Shown here one piece after another: positions 43,305-50,319 of a stretch of DNA of 53,370 nucleotides. The notes under the pieces are model-generated. The model did no database searches. It worked only from the letters and a program-made list of their open reading frames with translations, and was not told where the DNA came from. The first letter of the stretch is position 1. Each line of letters starts with the position of its first letter. The position numbers and the translations under genes were made by a program. Origin of the DNA: RGIG7300 sp045133915 (GTDB lineage: Bacteria; Bacillota; Clostridia; Oscillospirales; CAG-272); NCBI GenBank assembly GCA_045133915.1, contig JBGUUX010000070.1:1-53370 (forward strand), read 5' to 3'.

Positions 43305-43384
43305 GGGGCAAGTTGCCTCACCCAGACTGCGCTCGTAAGCTCGGCGTTTCAATTCACACCGAATGAAGCAATTTCATATGTATT
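43305..43384 (+). repeat. Structured repeat, copy 4, inside the valS leader
   Basis: Reads GGGGCAAGTTGCC, CACCC, AGACTGCGCTCG, AAGCTCGGCG, TTCAATTCACACCGAAT, then AATTTCATATGTAT on the plus strand, antisense to valS. It lies between the T-box terminator and the valS ribosome site. Unlike the other copies it does not abut a stop codon. Confidence 0.72.
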
Positions 43385-43391
43385 TAAAAAA

Positions 43392-43595
43392 GCACCCTGA
43401 TGAAAACATCAGGGCGCCGTAAAACGCTGTACCACCTGAATTCACCCTATACGGGCGCACTCTTTCCTTGCTGTAACGGGCAGGACCCGTTGACTCATGG
43501 ACAACTTCTCAGGGGACATAACGGATGCTCGCAGCCAAGGCATCCTTCTCTGGAATTACATCTTGTCCCGATACTACTCCCAATCAACGCCAATA
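43392..43595 (-). ncRNA. T-box riboswitch, tRNA-Val (specifier GUU)
   Basis: Minus strand. Stem I base CGTTGA/TCAACG, S-turn strands AGTA and GAA, AG bulge CCAGAGAAGG, distal loop GATGCCTTGGCTGCGAGCATC, specifier GTT (43505-43503) directly after GAA, stem III ACGGG/CCCGT, T-box AATTCAGGTGGTACAGCG (43442-43425) and terminator GCGCCCTGATG-TTTT-CATCAGGGTGC with a T-run (43417-43386). Uncharged tRNA-Val should stabilise the antiterminator and raise valS expression. Confidence 0.92.
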
Positions 43596-43601
43596 TATAA
43601 T

Positions 43602-43630
43602 ATAATATCATAATAAATATTTTTTGTCAA
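43602..43630 (-). promoter_or_regulatory. Promoter of the valS T-box transcript
   Basis: Minus strand TTGACA (43630-43625), 17-bp spacer, TATTAT (43607-43602). Confidence 0.78.
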
Positions 43631-43643
43631 GTTATAAGATTCA

Positions 43644-43672
43644 TTGACTTTAAAGATAAATTATGTTAAAAT
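43644..43672 (+). promoter_or_regulatory. Promoter of the UlaG-like/GH27 operon
   Basis: TTGACT (43644-43649), 17-bp spacer, TAAAAT (43667-43672). It is back-to-back with the valS promoter. Confidence 0.72.
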
Positions 43673-43701
43673 TATATACAATATTTAAACAGGTGGTAAA
43701 T

Positions 43702-44526
43702 ATGGAATTGAAACAACAAATATTAAATACAGAGCTGCTTTCTTCTCAGGCGGCTGTTTGGTATCTCGGACAGGAATCTATGCTTGTCAAGGTAAAGGAT
43801 AAGTATCTGCTTTTTGACCCCTATCTTTCCGACTACGTTGACAGAGTATGTTCAAGTGAGGAGATAGTATGGAAGCGCCGTTATCCCGTTCCCGTAGAGC
43901 CCTCTGAGCTTGATTTTGTGGACTACGTATTTCTGTCCCACGACCACGAGGATCACTGCGATCCCGACACTCTTACCCCCTTTGCCGCAGTAAACAAAAA
44001 GGCAAAGTATTTTGCTCCGCCCAATGCTAAGGGGACTCTTAACCGTTGCGGTATAGATGATAAGGATATCTTCTACTGTCAGGGCGGCAAGGAGATAGTT
44101 TTTGACGGTATAAAGGTACTGCCTGTGCCTGCAGCCCATGAGGAGCTTCACTATGATGCCCACGGCAACTTCATGGAGCTTGGATATACAGTTGAGATAG
44201 GCGGTATACGCTTCTTCCATTCGGGAGATATGTGCCCTTACGCTGAGATAGATAACTATATCACCGACTGCAATGTAGCAATGATAGCCACCAACGGCAG
44301 AGATGCATACAGACTGGCTAACGGTATAGAGGGTAATTTCAATTCTTCAGAAGCTATAGATCTTGCGCTCAAGATGCATGCAGATATTCTTATTCCCATG
44401 CACTTTGATCTCTATGACGTCAATTCTGTTCCTATGGGTGAACTGTTTGACGTTATGGAAAAAGAAAACAAATTTATTCCCGCACATATCTTTATGCCCG
44501 GGGAGAGATATATCTATATGAGGTAA
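43702..44526 (+). CDS. UlaG-like metallo-beta-lactamase-fold hydrolase
   Basis: A 274-residue cytosolic protein. ATG 43702 follows AGGTGG; the longer frame from 43663 overlaps the promoter. The metal-binding motif HDHEDHCD (about 81-88), the later His in VPAAHEE (about 152) and GDMCPY (about 181) match the UlaG/MBL-fold group whose best-known member opens the lactone ring of L-ascorbate-6-phosphate. No other ascorbate genes are near, and GH27 follows in 5 bp, so another sugar lactone or phosphate is possible. Family firm, substrate open. Confidence 0.85.
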   Translation: MELKQQILNTELLSSQAAVWYLGQESMLVKVKDKYLLFDPYLSDYVDRVCSSEEIVWKRRYPVPVEPSELDFVDYVFLSHDHEDHCDPDTLTPFAAVNKKAKYFAPPNAKGTLNRCGIDDKDIFYCQGGKEIVFDGIKVLPVPAAHEELHYDAHGNFMELGYTVEIGGIRFFHSGDMCPYAEIDNYITDCNVAMIATNGRDAYRLANGIEGNFNSSEAIDLALKMHADILIPMHFDLYDVNSVPMGELFDVMEKENKFIPAHIFMPGERYIYMR

Positions 44527-44531
44527 CGACT

Positions 44532-45680
44532 ATGATCATCAACACGCCGCCTATGGGCTGGAACTCCTGGAATACCTTTGGTCATAACCTAAACGAGGAG
44601 CTCATAAAGGAAATGGCTGACGTTATGGTAGCAGACGGCTATCTTGACGCAGGCTATGAATATCTTGTAATTGACGATTGCTGGCAGGCTGACACCCGTG
44701 ACAGAAACGGCAGACTTGCTCCCGATAAGAATAAATTTCCCAACGGTATGAAGGCAGTAGCCGACTACGTTCATTCTAAGGGACTTAAGTTCGGTATCTA
44801 TTCCTGCGCAGGACAGCTTACCTGCGAGGGTTTCCCCGGAAGCTATGAGCATGAGTTTATAGATGCCGAGACCTTTGCCGAATGGGGAGTGGACTTTTTA
44901 AAGTACGATTTCTGCTTTAAGCCTAAGGGGGCAGATACGGCGTGTCTCTACCGCCGTATGGGTATGGCACTTGCCAACTGCGGACGTGATATACTCTTTT
45001 CGGCTTGCTCCTGGGGAGCAGAGGAGACCAGAAAGTGGGCAAAGACCACGGGTGCTCATATGTGGCGTTCTACAGGGGATATCGTTGATTCCGCCGCATC
45101 TATCAAGGATCACGCTAACGTGATAGACCGTGACCTCAAATATACTTCTACTTCCTCGTACGCTGATTTTGATATGCTTGTTGTAGGTATGCACGGCGAG
45201 GGCAACGTAGGTGTAGGCGGCGCTACAGACGAAATGTACCGCAGTCACTTCACCTTCTGGGCACAGATGAGTTCACCTCTTATGATAGGCGCAGATCTCC
45301 GCAAGGTTAACGAGTATACAAAGCAGACCCTTCTTAATAAGGACATAATAGCCATAAACAAAGAAAGCTACTGGCAGCCCTACGAGATAGGACAGATAGG
45401 AAGCTGGAATCCTAAGGGAAACCCCGTATACTGTAAGCTTCTCTCTACAGGAGAGCTTGCTATCGGTATATATAACTTCTATGAGGATGAAGCCAATCTC
45501 TCCACACCTCTTGACCGTATCGGTCTTAATATGTCAACGGGCAAGACTCTTGAGATGACAGAGATATGGTCAGGGCAGAAGGAGATAGTACATAACGGCG
45601 TACATAAGGTAAAGATCGAGCCCTGGGGCTGTAAGCTTTACCGTTGCCGTATAGTTGATCTGCAGTATGGCGATATGTAA
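44532..45680 (+). CDS. Alpha-galactosidase, glycoside hydrolase family 27
   Basis: A 382-residue GH27 enzyme without signal peptide, so cytosolic. It begins with the family signature NTPPMGWNSWNTFG. Then come YEYLVIDDCWQ, the nucleophile Asp in DFLKYDFCF (about 127), the acid/base Asp in MWRSTGDIVDS (about 183) and MSSPLMIGADLR. A C-terminal beta-sandwich of about 90 residues completes it. It should release alpha-galactose (from melibiose- or raffinose-type or host glycans) after import. It is translated just behind the UlaG-like gene with GAGG close by, and it overlaps the next small gene. Confidence 0.93.
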   Translation: MIINTPPMGWNSWNTFGHNLNEELIKEMADVMVADGYLDAGYEYLVIDDCWQADTRDRNGRLAPDKNKFPNGMKAVADYVHSKGLKFGIYSCAGQLTCEGFPGSYEHEFIDAETFAEWGVDFLKYDFCFKPKGADTACLYRRMGMALANCGRDILFSACSWGAEETRKWAKTTGAHMWRSTGDIVDSAASIKDHANVIDRDLKYTSTSSYADFDMLVVGMHGEGNVGVGGATDEMYRSHFTFWAQMSSPLMIGADLRKVNEYTKQTLLNKDIIAINKESYWQPYEIGQIGSWNPKGNPVYCKLLSTGELAIGIYNFYEDEANLSTPLDRIGLNMSTGKTLEMTEIWSGQKEIVHNGVHKVKIEPWGCKLYRCRIVDLQYGDM

Positions 45681-45864
45681 TAAATGCGGTCGTGAGCTCC
45701 ATAAGGACGAAAAGGCAATATATAAAAGACTTATCAACCGTGCCGCAACCGAGGACGATCTGCTTTGTAAAAGCTGCTTGGCAGAGCATCTGTGTGTCAC
45801 CGAATCTGTAATTGATGAAAAAATCAAGCATTTTAGAGATATCGGATGTACGTTATTTATGTGA
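45667..45864 (+). CDS. Small zinc-ribbon protein
   Basis: A 65-residue protein (MAICNKCGRELHK...), with two C-x2-C pairs (CNKC at 4-7 and CKSC at about 38-41), a likely single zinc site, and a helical C-terminus. It overlaps the last 14 bp of GH27 in another frame. The ATG at 45667 has no strong ribosome site, which suggests translational coupling to GH27; an upstream TTG at 45655 is an alternative. It is followed at once by a terminator, so the three genes form one operon. The function is unknown. Confidence 0.6.
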   Translation: MAICNKCGRELHKDEKAIYKRLINRAATEDDLLCKSCLAEHLCVTESVIDEKIKHFRDIGCTLFM

Positions 45865-45872
45865 GTAATAAA

Positions 45873-45900
45873 AAGGAGACAGCGTTTGCTGTCTCCTTAA
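45873..45900. terminator. Bidirectional terminator after the GH27 operon
   Basis: AAGGAGACAGC-GTTT-GCTGTCTCCTT, 11-bp stem. It overlaps the stop codon of the minus-strand antiporter gene; A-rich on one side, T-poor on the other. Confidence 0.78.
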
Positions 45901-46868
45901 ATTTTACCAAGCTGTCTTAAGATCAGGTAGGTAGTATATAGTACGTAGGTCAGTACCATTGTTACACCCAGACCTCTGCCGACCTTCTTCTTTATTGCTA
46001 TAGGGATAAAGAATATAACCGATATAGCGAGCAGGATACCTATATCATAGATATAAGTGGTGCTTACGTTCATAGGAAGGATAGTTGCGGAGGTGCCGAG
46101 AATAAGCAGGATATTGAATATGTTGGAGCCTACCACGTTACCTACCGCAATGTCAGACTCGCCCTTCTTTGCCGCTACGATAGAGGTAACCAACTCAGGC
46201 AGGGAAGTACCCAGGGCAACTACGGTAAGACCTATAAGCGCCTCACTTAAGCCGAAGAAGCGTGCGATCTCCTTTGCTCCGTCTACGGTCATATCACCGC
46301 CGATGATGATACCCGCAAGTCCGAGAGCGGTGAGGATAAGGGTAAGCCATAAGGGCTTGCGCTTTTCCTCGGTTTCCTCAGATTCTGCCTCGTCACGGTT
46401 CTTTAAGCCCTCGCGGATAACAAGGAACATAAATCCCGCAAAGCAGAGAAGGAGTATGATACCGTCTATACGGCCTATGGTCATATTTTCGGCGCCGAAC
46501 ACCTTGTCCAGGCAGAATATACCCAGCAACAGGGTTATAAAAAGTGAGATAGGATAATCAACCTTGATGATAGACTTCTGAACGATAACAGGTGTTATCG
46601 CAGCGCTTGCGCCAAGTACTACAAGAGTGTTGAAGATGTTTGATCCAACAACGTTACCGATAGCAATGTCGTTAGAGCCCTTGAGGGCGGCAGTCATACT
46701 TACTGCAAGTTCGGGCGCACTTGTACCGAAGGCTACTATTGTCAAGCCGATAACGATACTGGGTATGCGGAGCTTTTTTGCTATATCAGAAGCACCGTCC
46801 ACAAAATAATCGGCACCTTTAACAAGAAGGGCAAAACCGATAACTAAAAATATAATTGCTTTTATCAT
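45897..46868 (-). CDS. Calcium/sodium antiporter (CaCA family, YrbG type)
   Basis: A 323-residue integral membrane protein with about ten TM helices and the two internal alpha-repeats of CaCA exchangers: VAFGTSAPELAVSMTAALKGSNDIAIGNVVGSNIFNTL and VALGTSLPELVTSIVAAKKGESDIAVGNVVGSNIFNIL. These GTS-PE and GNVVGSN motifs hold the ion-binding Glu and Asn residues. It should export Ca2+ in exchange for Na+. ATG 46868 follows AAGGTGAT; the longer frame from 46913 runs into the rpsU terminator. Confidence 0.93.
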   Translation of the reverse strand: MIKAIIFLVIGFALLVKGADYFVDGASDIAKKLRIPSIVIGLTIVAFGTSAPELAVSMTAALKGSNDIAIGNVVGSNIFNTLVVLGASAAITPVIVQKSIIKVDYPISLFITLLLGIFCLDKVFGAENMTIGRIDGIILLLCFAGFMFLVIREGLKNRDEAESEETEEKRKPLWLTLILTALGLAGIIIGGDMTVDGAKEIARFFGLSEALIGLTVVALGTSLPELVTSIVAAKKGESDIAVGNVVGSNIFNILLILGTSATILPMNVSTTYIYDIGILLAISVIFFIPIAIKKKVGRGLGVTMVLTYVLYTTYLILRQLGKI

Positions 46869-46901
46869 ATAATCACCTTGAAATGTTGCAAGGAAAAAAT
46901 C

Positions 46902-46926
46902 AAAGGGATGCATGGAGCATCCCTTT
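46902..46926 (-). terminator. Terminator after rpsU
   Basis: AAAGGGATGC / GCATCCCTTT, 10-bp stem, 5-nt loop; on the minus strand followed by GATTTTTTCC. Confidence 0.82.
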
Positions 46927-46936
46927 AAATTTGATC

Positions 46937-47113
46937 TTACTTGTACTTACGCTTTCTAGCAGCTTCAGACTTCTTCTTACGCTTAACGCTAGGCTTTTCG
47001 TAATGCTCTCTCTTACGGAGCTCTGCGAGTACACCGCTTCTTGCGCACTGTCTCTTGAATCTACGAAGAGCGCTGTCTAAAGATTCATTATCCTTTACTT
47101 TAATTTCTGCCAT
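46937..47113 (-). CDS. rpsU: 30S ribosomal protein S21
   Basis: A 58-residue basic ribosomal protein: MAEIKVKDNESLDSALRRFKRQCARSG, then EHYEKPSVKRKKKSEAARKRK. The length is usual. The ATG at 47113 has the strong GGGGAGGG ribosome site; the in-frame TTG two codons upstream is not used. It has its own consensus promoter and terminator, fitting high-level monocistronic expression. Confidence 0.96.
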   Translation of the reverse strand: MAEIKVKDNESLDSALRRFKRQCARSGVLAELRKREHYEKPSVKRKKKSEAARKRKYK

Positions 47114-47163
47114 TTTCAACCCTCCCCTCGCTTGTCCAAAGAGATCTTAAAATTTACCATACA

Positions 47164-47192
47164 ATTATACACTAACTTTTAAATTATGTCAA
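47164..47192 (-). promoter_or_regulatory. Consensus promoter of rpsU
   Basis: Minus strand TTGACA (47192-47187), 17-bp spacer, TATAAT (47169-47164): perfect hexamers at ideal spacing. Confidence 0.88.
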
Positions 47193-47239
47193 TAGGTTTA
47201 TTGAAATAAAATTGATATAATTGTACAAAAATTACATTT

Positions 47240-47295
47240 TGTGTGATTTGTAGAACTGAGCTCTCCTGCACAGTATGGCAGGGGCGAATCGCCCC
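47240..47295 (-). repeat. Stop-abutting structured repeat, copy 5 (after leuS)
   Basis: Minus strand, immediately after the leuS TAA: GGGGCGATTCGCCCC hairpin, then TGCCATACTGTGC, GAGAGCTC and TACAAATCACAC. It is nearly the same in order as copy 6 at 53303-53361. Confidence 0.78.
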
Positions 47296-49719
47296 TTATT
47301 TTGCAACGATGTTTACCAGCTTACCGGGGACGTAGATCTCCTTAACGATGTTCTTGCCGTCAATAAAGGACTTTACGTTCTCGTTTTCCTTGGCGGAAGC
47401 AATGATAGCATCCTTTGCATCGTCAACTGCGATCATCATAGTACCTCTGAGCTTACCGTTGACCTGAATTGCGATCTCAACGGTGTTGTCAACAGTCTTT
47501 GCTTCATCATATACAGGCCATGCTGCAAGAGAGAGCAGACCTTCGCCGCCAAACTCGCTCCAGATCTCCTCAGTAAGGTGAGGAGCAAAGGGGTTAAGCA
47601 GGGTGATAAGAGTTTTAAGCTCGTCTACAGATGCGTTGCCGCGTGCGTAGAGGTCGTTTGTAAGGGACATCATAGCAGCGATAGCGGTATTGAACTTCAT
47701 CGCATCTATATCCTCGGTAACCTTCTTGATAGTCTTGTGGAAGGTGGACTCAAGGTCTGCGCCGTATCCGGTCTTTGTCTCGTCTATCATATTACGGAGG
47801 TTTGCTACACGGTCAAGGAACTTCTTACAACCCTTGATGCTCTCTGTAGACCAGGGAGCAGACTTTTCAAAGTCACCGATAAACATCTCGTAGAGTCTGA
47901 GTGTATCTGCGCCGTACTCAGCAATAACGTCGTCGGGATTGATTACGTTACCTCTGGACTTGGACATCTTTTCGCCGTTAGCACCAAGGATCATACCGTG
48001 TGCAGTACGCTTGAGGTAAGGCTCCTTGCAGGAAAGTACGCCGATATCGTAGAGGAACTTAGCCCAGAAACGGGAGTAGAGCAGATGGAGAGTTACGTGC
48101 TCCATACCGCCGTTGTACCAGTCAACGGGCATCCAGTAGTCAAGTGCTTCCTTAGCAGCACAAGCCTCTGTGTTGTTAGGATCACAGTAACGCATGAAGT
48201 ACCAGGAGCTACCTGCCCAGTTAGGCATGGTATCTGTCTCACGCTGAGCGGGGCCTCCGCAGTGAGGACAGGTGGTGTTTACCCAGTCTGTACACTTGGA
48301 CAGAGGAGATTCACCTGTGTCTGTAGGCTCGTAAGCGTCAACGTCGGGAAGCATAAGAGGAAGCTGATCCTCGGGCAGGGGAACCCAGCCGCACTTCTCG
48401 CAGTATACCATAGGAACGGGTTCGCCCCAGTATCTCTGACGGGAGAATACCCAGTCACGGAGCTTATAGTTTACCTTCTTATGACCGAGACCCTCGGACT
48501 CAAGCCATTCGATTATCTTAACCTTTGCATCAGCTACTTCAAGACCGTCAAGGAATCCGGAGTTGACCATCTTGCCGCTCTCAACGTCGGTAAATGCTTC
48601 GTTCTGAACGTCGCCGCCTGCAACTACCTCGATGATGGGAAGCTCAAACTTCTTTGCAAACTCCCAGTCACGGGTATCGTGTGCGGGAACTGCCATGATA
48701 GCGCCTGTACCGTAGGTTGCAAGAACGTAGTCGGAGATGTAGATGGGTATCTCCTTGCCGTTTACTGGATTGATAGCGTGAACACCCATGAGGCGTACAC
48801 CTGTCTTATCCTTTGCAAGCTCTGTTCTCTCAAAGTCGCTCTTCTTTGCAGCTTCCTTCTGATATGCCTGAATCTCGTCGAGGTTTGTCAGCTTGTCAGC
48901 CCACTTCTCTATAAGAGCGTGCTCGGGAGAAATAACCATGTATGTTGCACCGAAAAGGGTGTCGGGACGGGTTGTATATACGATGATCTCATCGCCCTCA
49001 GAGGACTTAAAGTTAACCTCTGCGCCCTCACTTCTGCCGATCCAGTTGATCTCCTGGGTCTTTACTCTCTCAATAAAGTCAAGGTCTGCAAGGTCGTCGA
49101 TAAGACGCTGAGCGTACTCGGTGATCTTGAGCATCCACTGGCTCTTAACCTTGTGAACAACCTCGCTGCCGCAACGCTCACATACGCCGTTAACAACCTC
49201 TTCGTTTGCAAGAACAACCTTACAGGAGGTACAGAAGTTAACGTTCATTTCCTTCTTATATGCAAGACCGTGCTTGTAGAGCTGAAGGAATATCCACTGT
49301 GTCCACTTGTAGTACTCGGGAGAGGATGTATTGATCTCACGGGACCAGTCAAAGCTGAGACCCAGAGCCTGAAGCTGGCTCTTGAAGCGGGCAACGTTTC
49401 TCTCGGTTACGATGGTAGGATGGATGTGGTTCTTGATAGCATAGTTCTCGGTAGGCAGACCAAAAGCGTCCCAACCGATGGGGTAGAGAACGTTGTAGCC
49501 CTGCATTCTCTTCTTACGGGAAACTATGTCAAGAGCGGTATAAGGTCTGGGATGGCCGATGTGGAGTCCCTGTCCGGAAGGGTAAGGGAACTCAACAAGC
49601 GCAAAATACTTGGGCTTGGAATAGTCTGTGGTAGCTTCAAAAGCCTTCTTGTCAGCCCATTCCTTCTGCCACTTTGAGTCTATTTTAGAAAACTCGTATC
49701 TGTTGTCGAACTTACTCAT
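47296..49719 (-). CDS. leuS: Leucyl-tRNA synthetase
   Basis: An 807-residue class I synthetase. HIGH is HIGH (53-56) in SGQGLHIGHPRPY, KMSKS is GEKMSKSRGNV near residue 583, and the editing domain (TTRPDTLFGATYMVISPEH), the Zn-like CEKCGW...CPHC module and the C-terminal anticodon-binding domain are present. The start is ATG 49719 (MSKFDNRY); it overlaps the end of rsfS by 8 bp and the ribosome site AAGGAAG lies inside rsfS. A longer reading upstream is not supported. No T-box precedes it, so its control differs from valS. The stop is directly followed by a repeat hairpin. Confidence 0.97.
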   Translation of the reverse strand: MSKFDNRYEFSKIDSKWQKEWADKKAFEATTDYSKPKYFALVEFPYPSGQGLHIGHPRPYTALDIVSRKKRMQGYNVLYPIGWDAFGLPTENYAIKNHIHPTIVTERNVARFKSQLQALGLSFDWSREINTSSPEYYKWTQWIFLQLYKHGLAYKKEMNVNFCTSCKVVLANEEVVNGVCERCGSEVVHKVKSQWMLKITEYAQRLIDDLADLDFIERVKTQEINWIGRSEGAEVNFKSSEGDEIIVYTTRPDTLFGATYMVISPEHALIEKWADKLTNLDEIQAYQKEAAKKSDFERTELAKDKTGVRLMGVHAINPVNGKEIPIYISDYVLATYGTGAIMAVPAHDTRDWEFAKKFELPIIEVVAGGDVQNEAFTDVESGKMVNSGFLDGLEVADAKVKIIEWLESEGLGHKKVNYKLRDWVFSRQRYWGEPVPMVYCEKCGWVPLPEDQLPLMLPDVDAYEPTDTGESPLSKCTDWVNTTCPHCGGPAQRETDTMPNWAGSSWYFMRYCDPNNTEACAAKEALDYWMPVDWYNGGMEHVTLHLLYSRFWAKFLYDIGVLSCKEPYLKRTAHGMILGANGEKMSKSRGNVINPDDVIAEYGADTLRLYEMFIGDFEKSAPWSTESIKGCKKFLDRVANLRNMIDETKTGYGADLESTFHKTIKKVTEDIDAMKFNTAIAAMMSLTNDLYARGNASVDELKTLITLLNPFAPHLTEEIWSEFGGEGLLSLAAWPVYDEAKTVDNTVEIAIQVNGKLRGTMMIAVDDAKDAIIASAKENENVKSFIDGKNIVKEIYVPGKLVNIVAK

Positions 49720-50110
49720 TTGTTTCTTCTTCCTTCTGTATATACTGTTCAATGTCTACGACCTCGGAGTCGTTCCAAAGCTTTTCAAGATTATAGAATT
49801 CGCGGCTTTCACGGTTGAAGATGTGAACTATAACGGATGCATAGTCCATAACTATCCATGAAGCTTCGCTGAATCCCTCTATAGAGGTGGGAGCAAGACC
49901 CTTCTCGGATGTCTTCATATCAAGCTCGTCAGCAAGAGCTTTGATCTGTGTGTTGGAGTTACCTGTACAGATAACAAAATAATCGGTAATAGTGGTCTGA
50001 TCCTTAACGTGGAGCAGCTTGATGTTGTGAGCCTTTTTGTTGTAAAGTATATTTACTATTTCCTTTGCAAGTTCAAGAGGCTCTTTGTGAGATAAAATTT
50101 TTTCGTTCAT
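49712..50110 (-). CDS. rsfS: Ribosomal silencing factor RsfS
   Basis: A 132-residue protein of the RsfS/Iojap family, which binds L14 on the 50S subunit and blocks subunit joining when nutrients are low. The motifs DYFVICTGNSNTQIKALADE, EGFSEASWIVMDYASVIVHIFN and REFYNLEKLW are diagnostic. A Glu-rich C-terminal tail (KEEETNE) is extra. It overlaps leuS, and the LCP gene lies upstream after a 209-bp gap that contains several hairpins. Confidence 0.94.
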   Translation of the reverse strand: MNEKILSHKEPLELAKEIVNILYNKKAHNIKLLHVKDQTTITDYFVICTGNSNTQIKALADELDMKTSEKGLAPTSIEGFSEASWIVMDYASVIVHIFNRESREFYNLEKLWNDSEVVDIEQYIQKEEETNE

Positions 50111-50137
50111 TTCTTTCTCCGGAATAAAAATTATTTA

Positions 50138-50165
50138 ATGCAGAATGCAGAGTGCAGAATGCAGA
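50138..50165. repeat. Heptamer tandem repeat
   Basis: Four copies of ATGCAGA (one variant GTGCAGA) in the leader about 28 bp upstream of the rsfS start. It is a short microsatellite of unknown role. Confidence 0.85.
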
Positions 50166-50174
50166 ATTATGGTG

Positions 50175-50200
50175 GGAAAGAGTTGCAGGCAACTCTTTCC
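50175..50200. repeat. Long perfect hairpin upstream of rsfS
   Basis: GGAAAGAGTTGC-AG-GCAACTCTTTCC, 12-bp perfect arms with a 2-nt spacer, no T-tract. It might be a processing signal or roadblock hairpin in the LCP-rsfS transcript. Confidence 0.75.
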
Positions 50201-50229
50201 TCCATTATATTTTAACTAAATTTGGTGCG

Positions 50230-50301
50230 CTTTAATCGGGTTTATCTAACCTCAACCTCGTGTGGTGACTTGCAAAAACAACTTACTTCACCCGATTAAA
50301 G
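50230..50301. repeat. Inverted-repeat segment in the LCP 3' region
   Basis: Perfect 11-bp arms CTTTAATCGGG / CCCGATTAAAG enclosing 50 bp, with an inner GGTGA/TCACC stem and a CACACG block (minus strand). The LCP stop is followed by GGGCAAAGCC, a small hairpin similar in placement to the stop-abutting repeats, so this may be a diverged member of that family. Confidence 0.55.
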
Positions 50302-50319
50302 GGTTAAGAGGCTTTGCCC

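Noticed and set aside
43305..43384. Reading this segment as an additional valS terminator or second T-box
   Set aside because: There is no T-run and no T-box consensus; its blocks match the dispersed repeats elsewhere in the window.
47275..49677. An 800-codon open frame on the plus strand opposite leuS
   Set aside because: It lies entirely antisense to a clear leuS, has Cys/Val/Leu-rich composition with no family motifs, and similar long antisense frames occur opposite valS (42233-43219), the LRR gene (36287-37738), the CBM9-SLH gene (30260-31777) and the GH-like gene (9147-10538). They follow from codon bias on the coding strand.
50138..50165. CRISPR-like array
   Set aside because: The repeat unit is only 7 bp, contiguous, with no spacers; it is a microsatellite.
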